DNA of 64,000 bases from Euonymus europaeus (taxonomy: Eukaryota > Streptophyta > Magnoliopsida > Celastrales > Celastraceae), in the NCBI GenBank assembly GCA_963580455.1, contig OY756971.1:14717001-14781000 (forward strand), read 5' to 3'. Within the stretch, counting starts at the first letter, position 1. Each line of letters opens with the position of its first letter. This document shows positions 45,678 to 56,955 of the stretch, one piece after another. The position numbers and the translations under genes are program-made. The notes beneath the pieces are model-generated. The model was not told where the DNA came from. It saw only the letters and a list, made by a program, of their open reading frames with translations, and made no database searches.

Positions 45678-46696
45678 TGTGACGCCCCGATCCGGGCATG
45701 CCACGGGTGCCCTCCGGCACCGTCCTAGGCCACTAGTGCGATCATCCGGCAGACCGAAAATCCGGCGGCATCTCCCCATATATTGGAGAGTCCCCGCCTG
45801 CATCAGAAACACGCATCATAAATTCAATCCATCACACTAGCAACCTAGCTAGGCCTCAAGCCTCAAACACATGCAATCCTGATCCTAGGGGCCTCAGGCC
45901 ATCCACTACCAGCATGCACAAACTGATAGTAATAAACACATCAACAAATTCATAATATCATATAACCATAAAATCAAACTCAGCATACTTCACGCATACA
46001 TCCTCTGGTGCCAAATGGTTATAAGTATATCATGAATAACATCAATACATCGTAAATAAAATACGTGCTAGAATACATCTCTAACACGCACATCCTACCT
46101 AGGGCCATCCATTTCACATCCCGCCCTCACTGGTCCGCTCCACCGGTACCTGTACCTGTATCTCCTGTTGGAAGGAACAGAAAGTATAGAGTGAGCCAGA
46201 AGCTTAGTAGGGTTAAGAGTATAAAGAGTATAAAGGCCAAATCCGAACAATAGGTTATGCAACAATATGGAATCTACCACATGTACGTATACTCAACAAT
46301 CATATAGAACATCAATCTGGGCAATCCCCTCAATGAGCAAACCTCATCGATTCCATGGCTCGTTCCATGTAATATCAAACGTGAGCAAGCTCACAACATC
46401 AACTCATCAATATCATAGTCGCTAACCATGTAATATTGAATAGGAGCAAGCTCCCCAACATCAAACACTCTTGGATTACCCGGTTGCGTGAACCTATCAC
46501 GCCCGCACCATTCTAGGCAAGGTCCCTCATTAACCATACCTCTAGTGCGTTATCCTACTTGGAGATCACAGGACTCGGTGGTAACTCTCATCACCTCGTC
46601 ATCCTTCCAAGTAGCTTTCAAGAATCCTAAGGATCTCCGAGTCCATACTCGGACTCCAATGCAACTCTAATGCATTTATGCCATGACATGCCGAAA

Positions 46697-46761
<65 letters not shown>

Positions 46762-48001
46762 CATCCTACATATATATATACATAACTACCATGATGCATG
46801 AACGGAAATCACATCGTGCCTATAGATGATGGAACACACACAATCGGGTCATGCAACATCAAGAATTAATAATATTCCACAAGCAATGTTCGTTTCCCCT
46901 TAGAAGAAATTAAGGCGGAAACACAAATAAAATGACCAATGAGGAATCGAAATGCTCTTTAAAATATTGAGAACAAACGATAGAAAGAATGGTTGGAAAT
47001 CCCCTACCTCGTGTTGAGCAATTCCCCAAAAATCCCACAATTAGGGTTTAAACCCCGTTTCACCAAACCTAACCAATTTACACAATGTCGTACTCATTTA
47101 ATCATCCAAACATCTCAATATATCATATCAATAAAGAATTAATCAAACAATCAAGAGAAACTTACTTTATCTCTCTAGAATTCCTTCTAAAATCCTCCAA
47201 AAACTCCACTTAGCTCAACTCAACATCAACCACGAAATCAACCTACATATATGTTCCAAATCAACCTATAAACAACATATCTAAAGCATAGAACTCAATT
47301 CGACAAGAATCTAGCAAATCTAGAAAAATATAGAATTTCAAAAAACTAAGAAAAACTTACCAAATCACCCAAATCAACCTTGAATCTTCCTTGTTTGGCT
47401 TCAATGATCACCAATCCACAATCTCCAAGCCAAACTCCAACCAAAAGCTCCTTCTCTCTCTTCTTTTCTCCCTCTTTCTCTCTCTACTCGGGCTCTCCAA
47501 GTGATGGAATGCAGAAATGTCGAACTCTGTTTCTTAAAAATTGATTTTTCAATAGCCGTCCGGATGCCCTAAGCATCCGTCCGGACGGATTACTGTTCCC
47601 GTAACCAACTGCCCTCACTCAAGGCATATCCGTCCGGACGCCCAATTATTCGTCCAGACATATTACTGTTTCCGTAACCCACTGCCCTCACTCTAGGCAT
47701 ATCCTTCCGGACGCCCAATTATCCGTCCGGACGAATTACTATTCACAGAACCCTTCTGCCTTCCGTTTAGGCATATCCGTCCAGACAGATTACTATTCAC
47801 AGAACTACGTTTTCCTTCAATTTTATTCTCCGGCTTGGTCTTAGCTTCGATTTGATATATTATGGGCCCAAAATGGACATGTATACCAAAAGTTTGGCCC
47901 ATTTACCGAACCTAGCTCAAAAACTATTTTTCTATGATTCCGTACCTCAAGGATCATCTGTAATTCAACTCAAAACTAAATTTTTGGGTCGGGGTTTCAC
48001 A
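45678..48001 (-). repeat. Complete LTR of B family (LTR1), minus orientation
   Basis: The + strand starts tgtgacgccccgatccggg (LTR end) and stops at ggggtttcaca (LTR start). Length is 2324 bp. It is related to the 3' LTR of element B. Its U3 carries seven TCCGGA-type palindromes at 47559-47785. A long TA microsatellite lies in the middle. Sequence 45673-45677 (gatac) would be the target duplication, but its partner is not in the window. Confidence 0.9.
46699..46758. repeat. (TA)n microsatellite in LTR1
   Basis: About 30 TA units. The same position in the neighbouring truncated LTR (49002-49028) has only about 13 units. ORFs across it (Tyr-Ile repeats) are not genes. Confidence 0.95.
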
Positions 48002-48045
48002 TCCTTCCACCCTTAATGAAATTTCGTCCTGAAATTTAACTACTC
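48002..48045 (-). other. 44-bp remnant of polypurine tract and pol tail between two LTRs
   Basis: The reverse complement reads like the stretch before a B-family 3' LTR (gaaatttcattaagggtggaagga). It matches 50219-50260, beside LTR2. So LTR1 is a 3' LTR whose internal region is deleted except for these bases, and the sequence then jumps into the middle of LTR2. Confidence 0.8.
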
Positions 48046-50218
48046 ATAGTGCGATCATCCGGCGGACCGGAAATTCGGCAGCATCTCCTCGTATATCGGA
48101 GAGTCCCCGCCTGCATCAGAAAGGCGCAGCATAAAGTTCATAAATCCATCACACTAGCAACCTAGCCAGGCCTCAGGCCTCAATCACATGCAATCCTGAT
48201 CCTAGGGGCCTCAGGCCATCCACTACCAGCATGCACAAACTGATAGAAATAATCAAATCATCAATTTCGTAATATCATATAACCATAAAATCAACTCAGC
48301 ATACATCATGGATACACCCTCTGGTGCCAAATGGTTATAAGATTATCATGAATAAACATCAATACATCATATACAAAATACGTGCTTAGAGTATCTCTCT
48401 AGCACCCACATCCTACCCCGCTCTCACTGATCCGCTCCACTAGTACCTGTACCTGTACCTGTACCAGTATCACCTGTGGGAAGGAATGAAAGTAGAGGGT
48501 GAGCAAAAAGCTCAGTAGGGTTTAAAGTATGTAGAGTATAATAGCCGAATCCGAAACAGTAGGTTATGCAACAATATGGAAACTACTACATGCACGTATA
48601 CTCAACAATCACATAAAACATCAATCCCGGCAATCCCCTCATGAGCAAACCTCATTGATACCATGGCTCATTCCATGTAATATCGAACGTGAGCAAGCTC
48701 ACCAAATCAACTCATCAATATCATGGTCGCTAACCATGACTACTGAATAGGAGCAAACTCCCCAACAACATACGCTCTTGGATTACTCGGATGCGTGATC
48801 CTATCACGCCCACACCACTCCAGGAAAGGTCCCTCATGAACCATACCTCTAGTGCGTTATCCTACTTGGAGTTCACTTGACTCGGTGGTAAATCTCATCA
48901 CTTCGTCATCCCTCCAAGTAGCTTTCAAGAATCCTAAGGAGCCCCGAGTCCATACCCGGTCCCCATGCAACTCTAATGCACTTATGCCTTGACATGCCGA
49001 AGATATATATATATATATATATATATATGAACATCCTACATATATACATACATAACTATCATACGGAAAATCACATCGTGCCCATAGGTGATGGGACACA
49101 CACTAACTGGTCATGCAACATCAAGAATCACAATATTCCACATACACGGTTCGTTTCCCCTTAGAAGCAATTAAGGCAGAAACACAAATAAAACGACCAA
49201 TGAGGAATCGAAACGCTCTTTAGAATATCGAGAATAAACGATAGAAAGAATGGTTGGAAATCCTCTACCTCTTGTCGAGCAATTTATCACAACATCCACA
49301 ATTACGTTCCTAGGGTTCCGATTTCCCAAACCTAACAATGTGGCGAAACCGAACCCATTCACACATCAATAAACAACCAACAACTCATATAAACATCAGT
49401 TAAATCAATAAATTCGAAATTACTCACCTTCTCTCTCAAGAAATTTCTCAAAAATCCTCCAAACTCAACCCAAGCTCAACTCTACTCCAAATCACAAACC
49501 AAAATCAACCTAGGATTAACATATCTAAACCATAGGAATCAACTCTGAACCAAACTAACAAGATCTACTCAAAAACCCTAGAAATAGAAAATCAAGAAAC
49601 CTTACCTCCAAAGCTTGAATCTTCCTTGAATCCTCTCTAAATCTCCAAAACCAAGCTTCAATCTCCAATAATCACCTCAAATACACTTCTCTGTCTGGAA
49701 TCGTCGCTCTCTCTCTAGAACTGAAACCAACTCAGAAATTCCCTAAAGTGGCTCGCTGGAGCCTTTTGAAAAACACGGGTTGCGCCTAGGCGCTACCCTG
49801 GCCTTAACTAAAATCCCAAGCGCACAGCTCCGGGCGGCATCCTGGGCGTGCAGGATTTTCACGCCCAGGCGGGGTGTGCCTAGGCGGTCGCCTAGGCGTC
49901 CCTGCGCCTACTCCGCTTCCGCTCACCGACTGGACTGGGCGCAGCGCCTAGGCGCCCTGAGCTTTGCCCAGTCCAGTGCCTCCCTTTTCTGGACTTTTTT
50001 TCTTCCCTGCGCTCACTGGATTAGGCGCCATCCTGGCTCCTTGGGGCGGCTAGGCACTCCATCTTGTTCTGGTCATCTTCCTCGCCAGCCCCCCCACTAG
50101 ACTAGGCGCAGCGCCTAGGCGCCCCTGGTTCACCTAGTCCAGTTTTTCCCCTTTGTGCAAACATTAAAAATTCACTAATAATTATTTTTATTATTTTTTT
50201 CCGTGTTGGGGTTTCACA
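48046..50218 (-). repeat. LTR2: 3' LTR of element E, distal end truncated
   Basis: Starts (minus strand) tgtgaaaccccaac at 50218 and is cut at about 48046 within the region tagtgcgatcatccgg, which lies about 60 bases from the end in LTR1. Its U3 (49780-50130) is very GC-rich with CCTAGG-centred palindromes in place of the TCCGGA motif of LTR1. The R/U5 part matches LTR1 well. Confidence 0.85.
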
Positions 50219-50330
50219 TCCTCCCCCCCTTAATAAAATTTCATCCCAAAATTTAACTACACACGTACCTGAATCTCCGAACAACTCTAGGTACTTCTAC
50301 TTCATTCTGGACTCCAACTACCAAGTTGCT

Positions 50331-52515
50331 TGTGAGATCCCGACCCAAAAATATTATGTTTGGTTAAATTTTAAGTAATAAGTTATTGGAAAATAGGTTC
50401 GAAGAGATAACGGACCATTAGAAGTGTATAAGATCCTAAAGGATAGTTTTTGAACTAGGTTCGGTAAATCGGTCATAACTTTTAGCACAGATGTCCGTTT
50501 GGGGTCCATAATATATCAAATCGAAGCTAAGACCGAGACGGAACTGAAAATTAAGGCCACACGTCTAGGCGGTGAGCCTAGGAGGTCGACCTAGGTGGTG
50601 CGCCTAGGCGTGTACAAAACCGCCCAGTGCAGTGGCAACAAAGATGGAAAGGGTGCATGGGCGCCTAGGCGCATACTTTCTGTGCACGCCCAGGATAGCG
50701 CCCAGAGCAGCAGGCTTGTGGAGGAATTCCTGAATTGGGCGCCTAGGCAGACTTTAGGGCGCCTAGGCACAACCCGAGGCTTAAAGAGGGTGTTACGCGA
50801 CTAGAACTTCATCTTTGTGGAATTTCTGAATTTTAGAGAGAGAGAGAGAGAGAAATAGAGAGATAAAGAGTGATTCTTGAGAGATTTCAAGGATTGAAGG
50901 ATAGAAGAAGATTAAAGAAGAGTTTGACAAAGTTGGAGGAATTTGAGGTAAGTTTCTAGTTTTCCATAAAACCTAGGGTTTTTGTAATTTCGAATGGAAC
51001 TTCGAATGGGTGTTTTAGAATGACTATAGAGGTTGATTTAAGTCTAATATATGTTGATATATACTAGGTTGTGTGAAGATTTGGTGGATTAAAGGATTGA
51101 AGATTTGAACTTAATATATTTGAGTTCTAGAGAGAGAAAGGTAATTTTCTCTTGAATTGTTGGTTTGATATATGTTGATTATGATTATGGGGGATTAATT
51201 TGTGGGATTGGGTGATGAATTTGCTATATGGTAGGTTTGGAAACTCAAACCCTAATGTTTGGGAAAAACTTGTAGCTTGTGATAGCTTGGAATTGAGGTA
51301 GGGATTCTTACCCCCATTTTCTATCGTATTGTTCTTCTCTAAAGAGCGGTTGAAATTCTTCATTGGTCTTTATTATTTGTGTTCTTGCCTAAATTGTTCC
51401 TTAGGAAGAACGAACCTTCTTGTTGATTATTGATGAATTTGCATACCCTTTGAATGCTTAATCATCTATTGGGCATGATAAACCTCGTTCATGCATCATG
51501 TTCTTATGTATATATATAGGATTCTTATATATACGAGCTTCTTTTGCATGACATTATTGGACATGAATTATAGATGCATTGGGTCTACGAGTATGGACGC
51601 GTAGTATCCTTAGGTTATATTTTTGTGATGATGTGGATACCGAATGGGCACATTGTTGCCGGAATCGGGATTTCCATTATGTAGGTGAACCTATAGTCGT
51701 TTCGGGGCAAAGTGCAAGGGTTCCGATGATTTTCCGGAATATTCGTTGCATGGTGCCAGGCGCTATAGGGTGTAGCCCGAGGTTATGCATTGTTGTGACA
51801 TTTTAGGATGTCATGTTGCTGCATTGAGCTTGTTTCAATATTCAGTCTTTACATTCTTTATGATTCATCTTATTTTCCCTACTGAGCCTCCTGCTCACCC
51901 TATTCCTTTTCTGTATCCTTCAGGTGAGACTGGTGCTGAGAACCAGGCTGCGGATTAGTAGGAGGCGGCATGACATGGAAGGCCACCCTAGGAGCACTAG
52001 GATATGTATTTGGTTGTTTGAGAACCTTGGTTATGAATTAAGTACATATAGTACTTTTATTGGTTGACTATTATGTTGCTTAAATACCTTTTCGGTATGT
52101 TGGATGGATGGTCGGGAGGTATGCCGTGTGATCCGGACTCCCGTACCTGGATAGTGGACCTTGGGTCCGGATTGATAGACTTTGATAGTCTTTGATGATA
52201 TTATTGATATGAATATGTTTTGCTTATTGATTGCATGTGATTAGGAGGCCTGAGGCCCTGCCTAGTGTGTGAATGTGGATAGATGGCCAGAGGCCCTGTT
52301 AGGCTGCGAAACTTCTCTGATTGTTATTGATTATCTTTCATGTGCTAAGTGAGATGTGACTCCAGGTTGGCACCCTCCGATATACGGGGAGGTGCTGTCG
52401 GATTTCTAATAGAATCCGGGGTTAGGTTGGCGTGTGGTGAGGTCCTTAGTGACGGGGCACACGCCTAAAGTGGCGCTCCCGGCTCAGTGCGTGAATTCCG
52501 GGTCAGGGCGTCACA
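50331..52515 (+). repeat. Solo LTR of B-related family in E pol tail
   Basis: Starts tgtgagatcccgaccc and ends gggcgtcaca, 2185 bp, flanked by ttgct (50326-50330 and 52516-52520). The flanking pol reading matches the uninterrupted copy near 57020. Its U3 has CCTAGG motifs at 50564, 50577, 50590 and 50603 (13-bp period) and further ones to 50767. No interior remains. Confidence 0.93.
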
Positions 52516-55500
52516 TTGCTTCTTCAACTCCGTGATACATCCACATCACCTTTACTAATGGGATCACACTCGACCTCGTGACCTTGTTCTGTCGGTCTAG
52601 AATCTTCACCGGTTGAAGAGTGTAACTCCCATCTTCCTCAACTTCCAACGTAGTCCGATCTATCACATGCGACGGATCCGGCTCATATTTCCGAAGCATT
52701 GATACATGGAATACATTGTGAACCTTCTCAAGCTTTGGTGGAAGTGCCAAACGTTACGCCACCGGTCCAACTGTCTCCAAAGTCTCAAATGGCCCCACAA
52801 ACCTCGGTGCCAACTTCCCATGCTTACTATTCCTTTGAATCCCACGTCTCGGGCTAACCTTCAAGAAAACCTTATCGCCTACAGCGAACTCCAAAGGTCT
52901 CCTTCTTCGGTCAGCATAAGACTTCTCATCAACTCTCTTTCGAGCTTCTTTGACCATCTCCGGTCCTGAAACAACTTTCTCACCAACCTCTGCCCAACAC
53001 AAAGGCGACCTACAAGGCCTCCCGTAGAGCGCCTTGTAAGGTCCCATCCCGATACTACTTTAGAAAGAGTTGTTATACACAAACTCCGTCAAATGTAAGT
53101 ACCGATCCCAACTTCCTCCAAAATCAACTACACATGCTCGTAGCATATCCTCCAAAATCTGTATGGTTCTCTCAATCTTCCCATCGCTCTAAGGATGATA
53201 AGCTGTAGAGAAATCCAACTTCGTTCCCAATGCCTCTTGTAAATTACTCCAAAATCTACCTGTGAAACGCGGGTCTCGGTCCAACACAATAGATAATGGA
53301 ATTCCGTGAAGTCTCACAATCTCCTTGACATACATAGTATTCAAGGTCTCCAACGAATCCGTCTTGTTCATGGGTAAGAAGTGTGCAGACTTGGTCAATC
53401 TGTCCACTATCACCCAAACCGTGTCATGCCTCATCTGAGTCATTGGCAACGCCTTCACAAAGTCCATAGTGATCTTCTCCCAATTCCATTGTGCTACCGG
53501 TAAAGGTTGCAACAATCCAGCTGGTCTCTGATGCTCTGCCTTCACTTGTTGACAAGTAAGACACTTCGTCACAAATCTAGCAACATCGGCTTTCATGCCT
53601 ATCCACCAGAAACTCTGCCTCAAGTCTCTGTATATCTTCGTACCCCCTGGATGCATAGCGAACCAAGAATGATATGCTTCCTTTAGAATTTCTTGTCTCA
53701 ACTCATCATCTTCGGGAACCACTAACCTTCCCGCATATCGTACTCCACCATCATTCCCTCTAACCCATCCAAGACTTTCATCAATTACATCAAATGTATG
53801 ATCCCCATTCTGTGCATCTATAACCTTCTGAACCATCATAGGTCTCGAAGTTATAGAACACAAATAGGTCTTTTCCTCTTGACTTCTCAACTCCAATCCA
53901 AACTCATTGATTGTCTCCACAATTTCCCACTCATGCATGAATAGACTAGAAATCTTCTTCTTCCTACTCAACGCATCCGCGACTATGTTTGCTTTATTGA
54001 GATGGTATTACGAATTGAAGTCGAATTCCTCCAAGTATTCCATCCACCTCCTTTGACGCAAATTCAATTATCTTTGGGTGAATAGATACTTGAGGCTCTT
54101 GTGATCCCAAAACACTTCAAATCTCTCCTCATAAAGGTAATACCTCCATTGCTTAAGTGCAAACACCACTGCCGCTAACTCCAAATCATGCACCGGATAA
54201 TTCCTCTCATGTGCCTTGAGCAGCCTTGAACCATACTCTATCACTCGTCCCAGTTGCATCAACACACAACCTAAATCGACTCTAGACGCATCGCAATACA
54301 CCTGGTAGCCTACATTCCTTTCCGGGACCACTAACACTTGAGGTGTTGTCAACCTCTTCTTCAACTCCTCAAATGCGGCTCACACTCGTCTGTCCACACA
54401 AACGGTGTGCCCTTCTTTGTAAGCTGCGTCATCGGCGAAGCAACTCTCAAAAAATCCTCAATAAATCTCTGGTAGTAACTTACCAATCCCAGAAAACTTC
54501 GGATCTTAGTCACATTCTTTGGTCTCTCCCAATTCAAAACCGACTCAGCCTTGGAGTAGTCGACCGCTATGCCTTCTTGAGTGATTACATGGCCTAGGAA
54601 CTTTACTTCCGTGGCCCAAAATTCACACTTACTCAATTTAGCATACAGTAGATTCTCCCTCAACGTCTGTAACACTACCCTCAAGTGTTCCTCATGCTCT
54701 TCCTCCGTAGGAGAATAAATCAATATATCATCTATAAACACCACAGAGTTATCCAAAAACGGTCTAAGAACCCTTTGCATTAGATCCATGAACACTACTG
54801 GGGCATTTGTCAACCCAAACGGCATCACACGAAACTCATAATGCCCATAACGAGTTCTAAACGCTGTTTTCTGGATATCCTCATCCTTAATCCTCAACTG
54901 ATGATAACCCGACCTTAAGTCAATCTTAGAGAAATGCCTAGCACCTCTCAATTGGCAAAATAAATCATTGATCCTAGGCAACGGATACTTATTCCTCACT
55001 GTAACCTTATTCAGCTGCCTATAATCAATACACATCCTCAAACTTCCGTCTTTCTTCTTGACGAACAACACCGGTGCTCCCCACGGGGACACACTCGGTC
55101 TAATGAACCCCAAGTCTAGCAACTCCACTAATTGAGAACTCATCTCCTTCAACTCTGCTGGACCCATCCGATACGGTGGAATCGAAATCGGCTTGACGTT
55201 CGGATGCAACTCAATAGCAAAATCAATCTTCCTCTTCGGAGGTAATCCCGGCAACTCTTCCGGAAATACATCCGTAAATTCCTCTACTACTCAAATCATA
55301 GTAGCCACATCTCCCTTAGGAGCCGACGTCACCAAACTTGCTACCCTACAATCCTGATACGAAGGGTTATCCATGAAATGAGGACATGGCATCCCCTTCG
55401 ATCCCTGTAAGTGAATCACTCCACCCTCCAGTACTCTAAGAGTGATCCTCCTTTGCCAAAAGTCAAGCACTCCTTGCTGCTTTTTCAACCAATCACATCG

Positions 55501-55787
55501 AAGTCTTTGAAATCTAACACATACAAATCAGCTTGTAGAGATATTTCTCCAAAACGACACTCACATCCGAACACTACCCCTTCCAACGTGGTAAAGTGCC
55601 CGAATGGTGAGGACACCATAAACATTCTCCTAATCGACGAAATCTCCTCCGCTAGTGCGTTCGCTAACGAACTAGTAATAAATGATGAGGTAGCTCCAGA
55701 ATCAAAGAAGACTCTTGCCCAACAGTTCAAAATCAAAAATGTACCTCCAATGAAGTTGGGATGCTCCTGTGCCTCCTGATGTCCCAT
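52516..55787 (-). pseudogene. pol: Element E pol: PR, RT, RNase H, integrase, chromodomain, broken
   Basis: Minus-strand order from 55787: protease FDSGATSSF, break near 55490, RT (55254-54361) with YRQLNKV and catalytic FIDD near 54727-54738, RNase H in another frame (54364-54068), then a gap or shift near 54000-54060. Integrase follows in 53971-53189 with the CLTCQQ zinc end, DRLTKSAHF and DRDPRF. A TAG near 53190 stands in HPQSDG, and the C-terminal integrase and chromodomain part is at 53047-52511. The last residues lie beyond the solo LTR at 50255-50330. The C-terminal VKILDRQNKVTRSS and PLVKVMW match the chromodomain of element B. Confidence 0.87.
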
Positions 55788-55847
55788 AGCAAAGACACGA
55801 CCATCCGTCAGGGCATACTGCTGCTGCTGAGACTGTCTGCGTCCACC

Positions 55848-56796
55848 TCACCCTCTCCCCCCCGATGGAACAGTGGAAGGAAGAGTTGGAGGTGCTACCC
55901 CCGATATCTGAGGTTGATGCTGCCCTCCCTGGTTACCCTGCGGACACTTACTCTTCTTGTGGCCTATTTTTCCACAACCATAGCACTTAAACCCAGAAGC
56001 TCTGCACTCATTCCTCATGTGCCCTTCTTTCCCACACCTGTAACACGTCACCGTGCCCCCTTGAGGCCTTGGATCCTTGCCTCGATCCCCTTTCTGATGA
56101 CGAAAATCAGTCTTCTGCTTCTTGTGGCTGCCACCACCACCACCACCACTCTCAGTCACTGGATGCTTCCTCTGAGCCTCATTCCGCTCACTCAACTCAA
56201 AGTCCAACGCCATCTCAACTGTATCATCATACAATACCACCCTAGTGGCCATCACCATCCTCCCAAGACTGGGTAGTAACCTATCTCGGTACCTTGCCGC
56301 CTTCTTCGCATCGGTAGGAGAAAACTCTCTCCCAAACCGATACAACTCCTCAAACTGCTTGGTGTACTGAGACACCGTCATCTCTGATGTCTGCAACAAA
56401 TCTAGAAACTGCTTGACCTTCTCAGTCTGTAGAGGTCTCGGCACAAACTTCTGCATGAACAACTGCTTAAAAGAGGTCCAAGTAAACTCATTCCGTCTCT
56501 GACCCATGGACATCCACCATTCATAGGCCACTCCACTCAGATAATAGAAAACAAACTTCACCCGCCGCCCATCAGGTATCTCTAACGTGTCCATCCTCAT
56601 GCTCAACTGATTGAACCACTCCTCCGCCCCCACACCCGTTCCATCTCCAGAAAAGGTTGGAGGAGAAGTCCTCCTCAGCTGATCCACCTCATACATACCC
56701 CTTCCAACTCTCGGTGCTGTAGCCACCTCAGTAGTAGCCTCGGGTACCACTCCCTCAGTACGAGTGCCAGTTGCACCTATCGCCTGAGCCACTGCT
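55848..56796 (-). pseudogene. gag: Element E gag, N-terminus missing
   Basis: Open from 56792 to 55848 with no internal stop. It begins at MAQAIGATGTRTEG, so the first hundred or so residues present in element B are lost. It has the capsid region RRTSPPTFSGDGTG, the uninterrupted WWMSMGQRR that serves as the reference for the insertion site of element C, and two CCHC knuckles, CYRCGKEGHMRNEC and CYGCGKIGHKKSKC. Similarity to B gag stops at 56796, at the border with the SINE-like sequence. It is the best preserved coding frame of this family in the window. Confidence 0.88.
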
Positions 56797-56955
56797 TGTG
56801 GGCACTATGTTAAAGGCTAGGTGAGGAGTTCGAATCCTACTAGCAACAACCTGGGCGTATGGCCAGATGGGTTGGGGGTGGGGCCCATGGAGCCTGAATG
56901 TGAGACGCGTGGCGCCTAGCGGGCCTGAGGGCTGTCGATGCAGGGCACGGTCGTC
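56797..56955 (+). mobile_element. SINE-like fragment, copy 2, 5'-truncated
   Basis: gggcactatgttaaagg, a perfect polymerase III B box (gttcgaatcc, 56828-56837) and caacaacct align with 40631-40679 of copy 1, and gtggggcccatggagcctg with its later part. The A-box half is missing. It lies exactly between the truncated gag of element E and the truncated pol tail of the next element, so it may mark a break repaired with filler DNA rather than a true insertion. Confidence 0.45.

Larger units (their letters stand above)
48046..56796 (-). mobile_element. Element E: Tekay-like chromovirus, minus strand, both ends truncated
   Basis: In minus orientation: gag without its start (56796 to 55848), pol (55787 to 52516, then 50330 to 50255), polypurine tract, and 3' LTR (50218 to 48046) lacking its last few dozen bases. 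A + strand solo LTR (50331-52515) splits the pol tail. No 5' LTR remains. It is closely related to element B and to the pol fragment at 56956-59126. Confidence 0.85.

Noticed and set aside
46599..46799. Minus-strand ORF with long Tyr-Ile repeats
   Set aside because: It is the translation of a TA microsatellite within LTR1 and has no other coding sign.
49780..50100. 106-codon + strand ORF rich in Arg, Ala and Pro
   Set aside because: It lies in the GC-rich U3 of LTR2 on the strand opposite to the LTR, with CCTAGG repeats explaining the composition.
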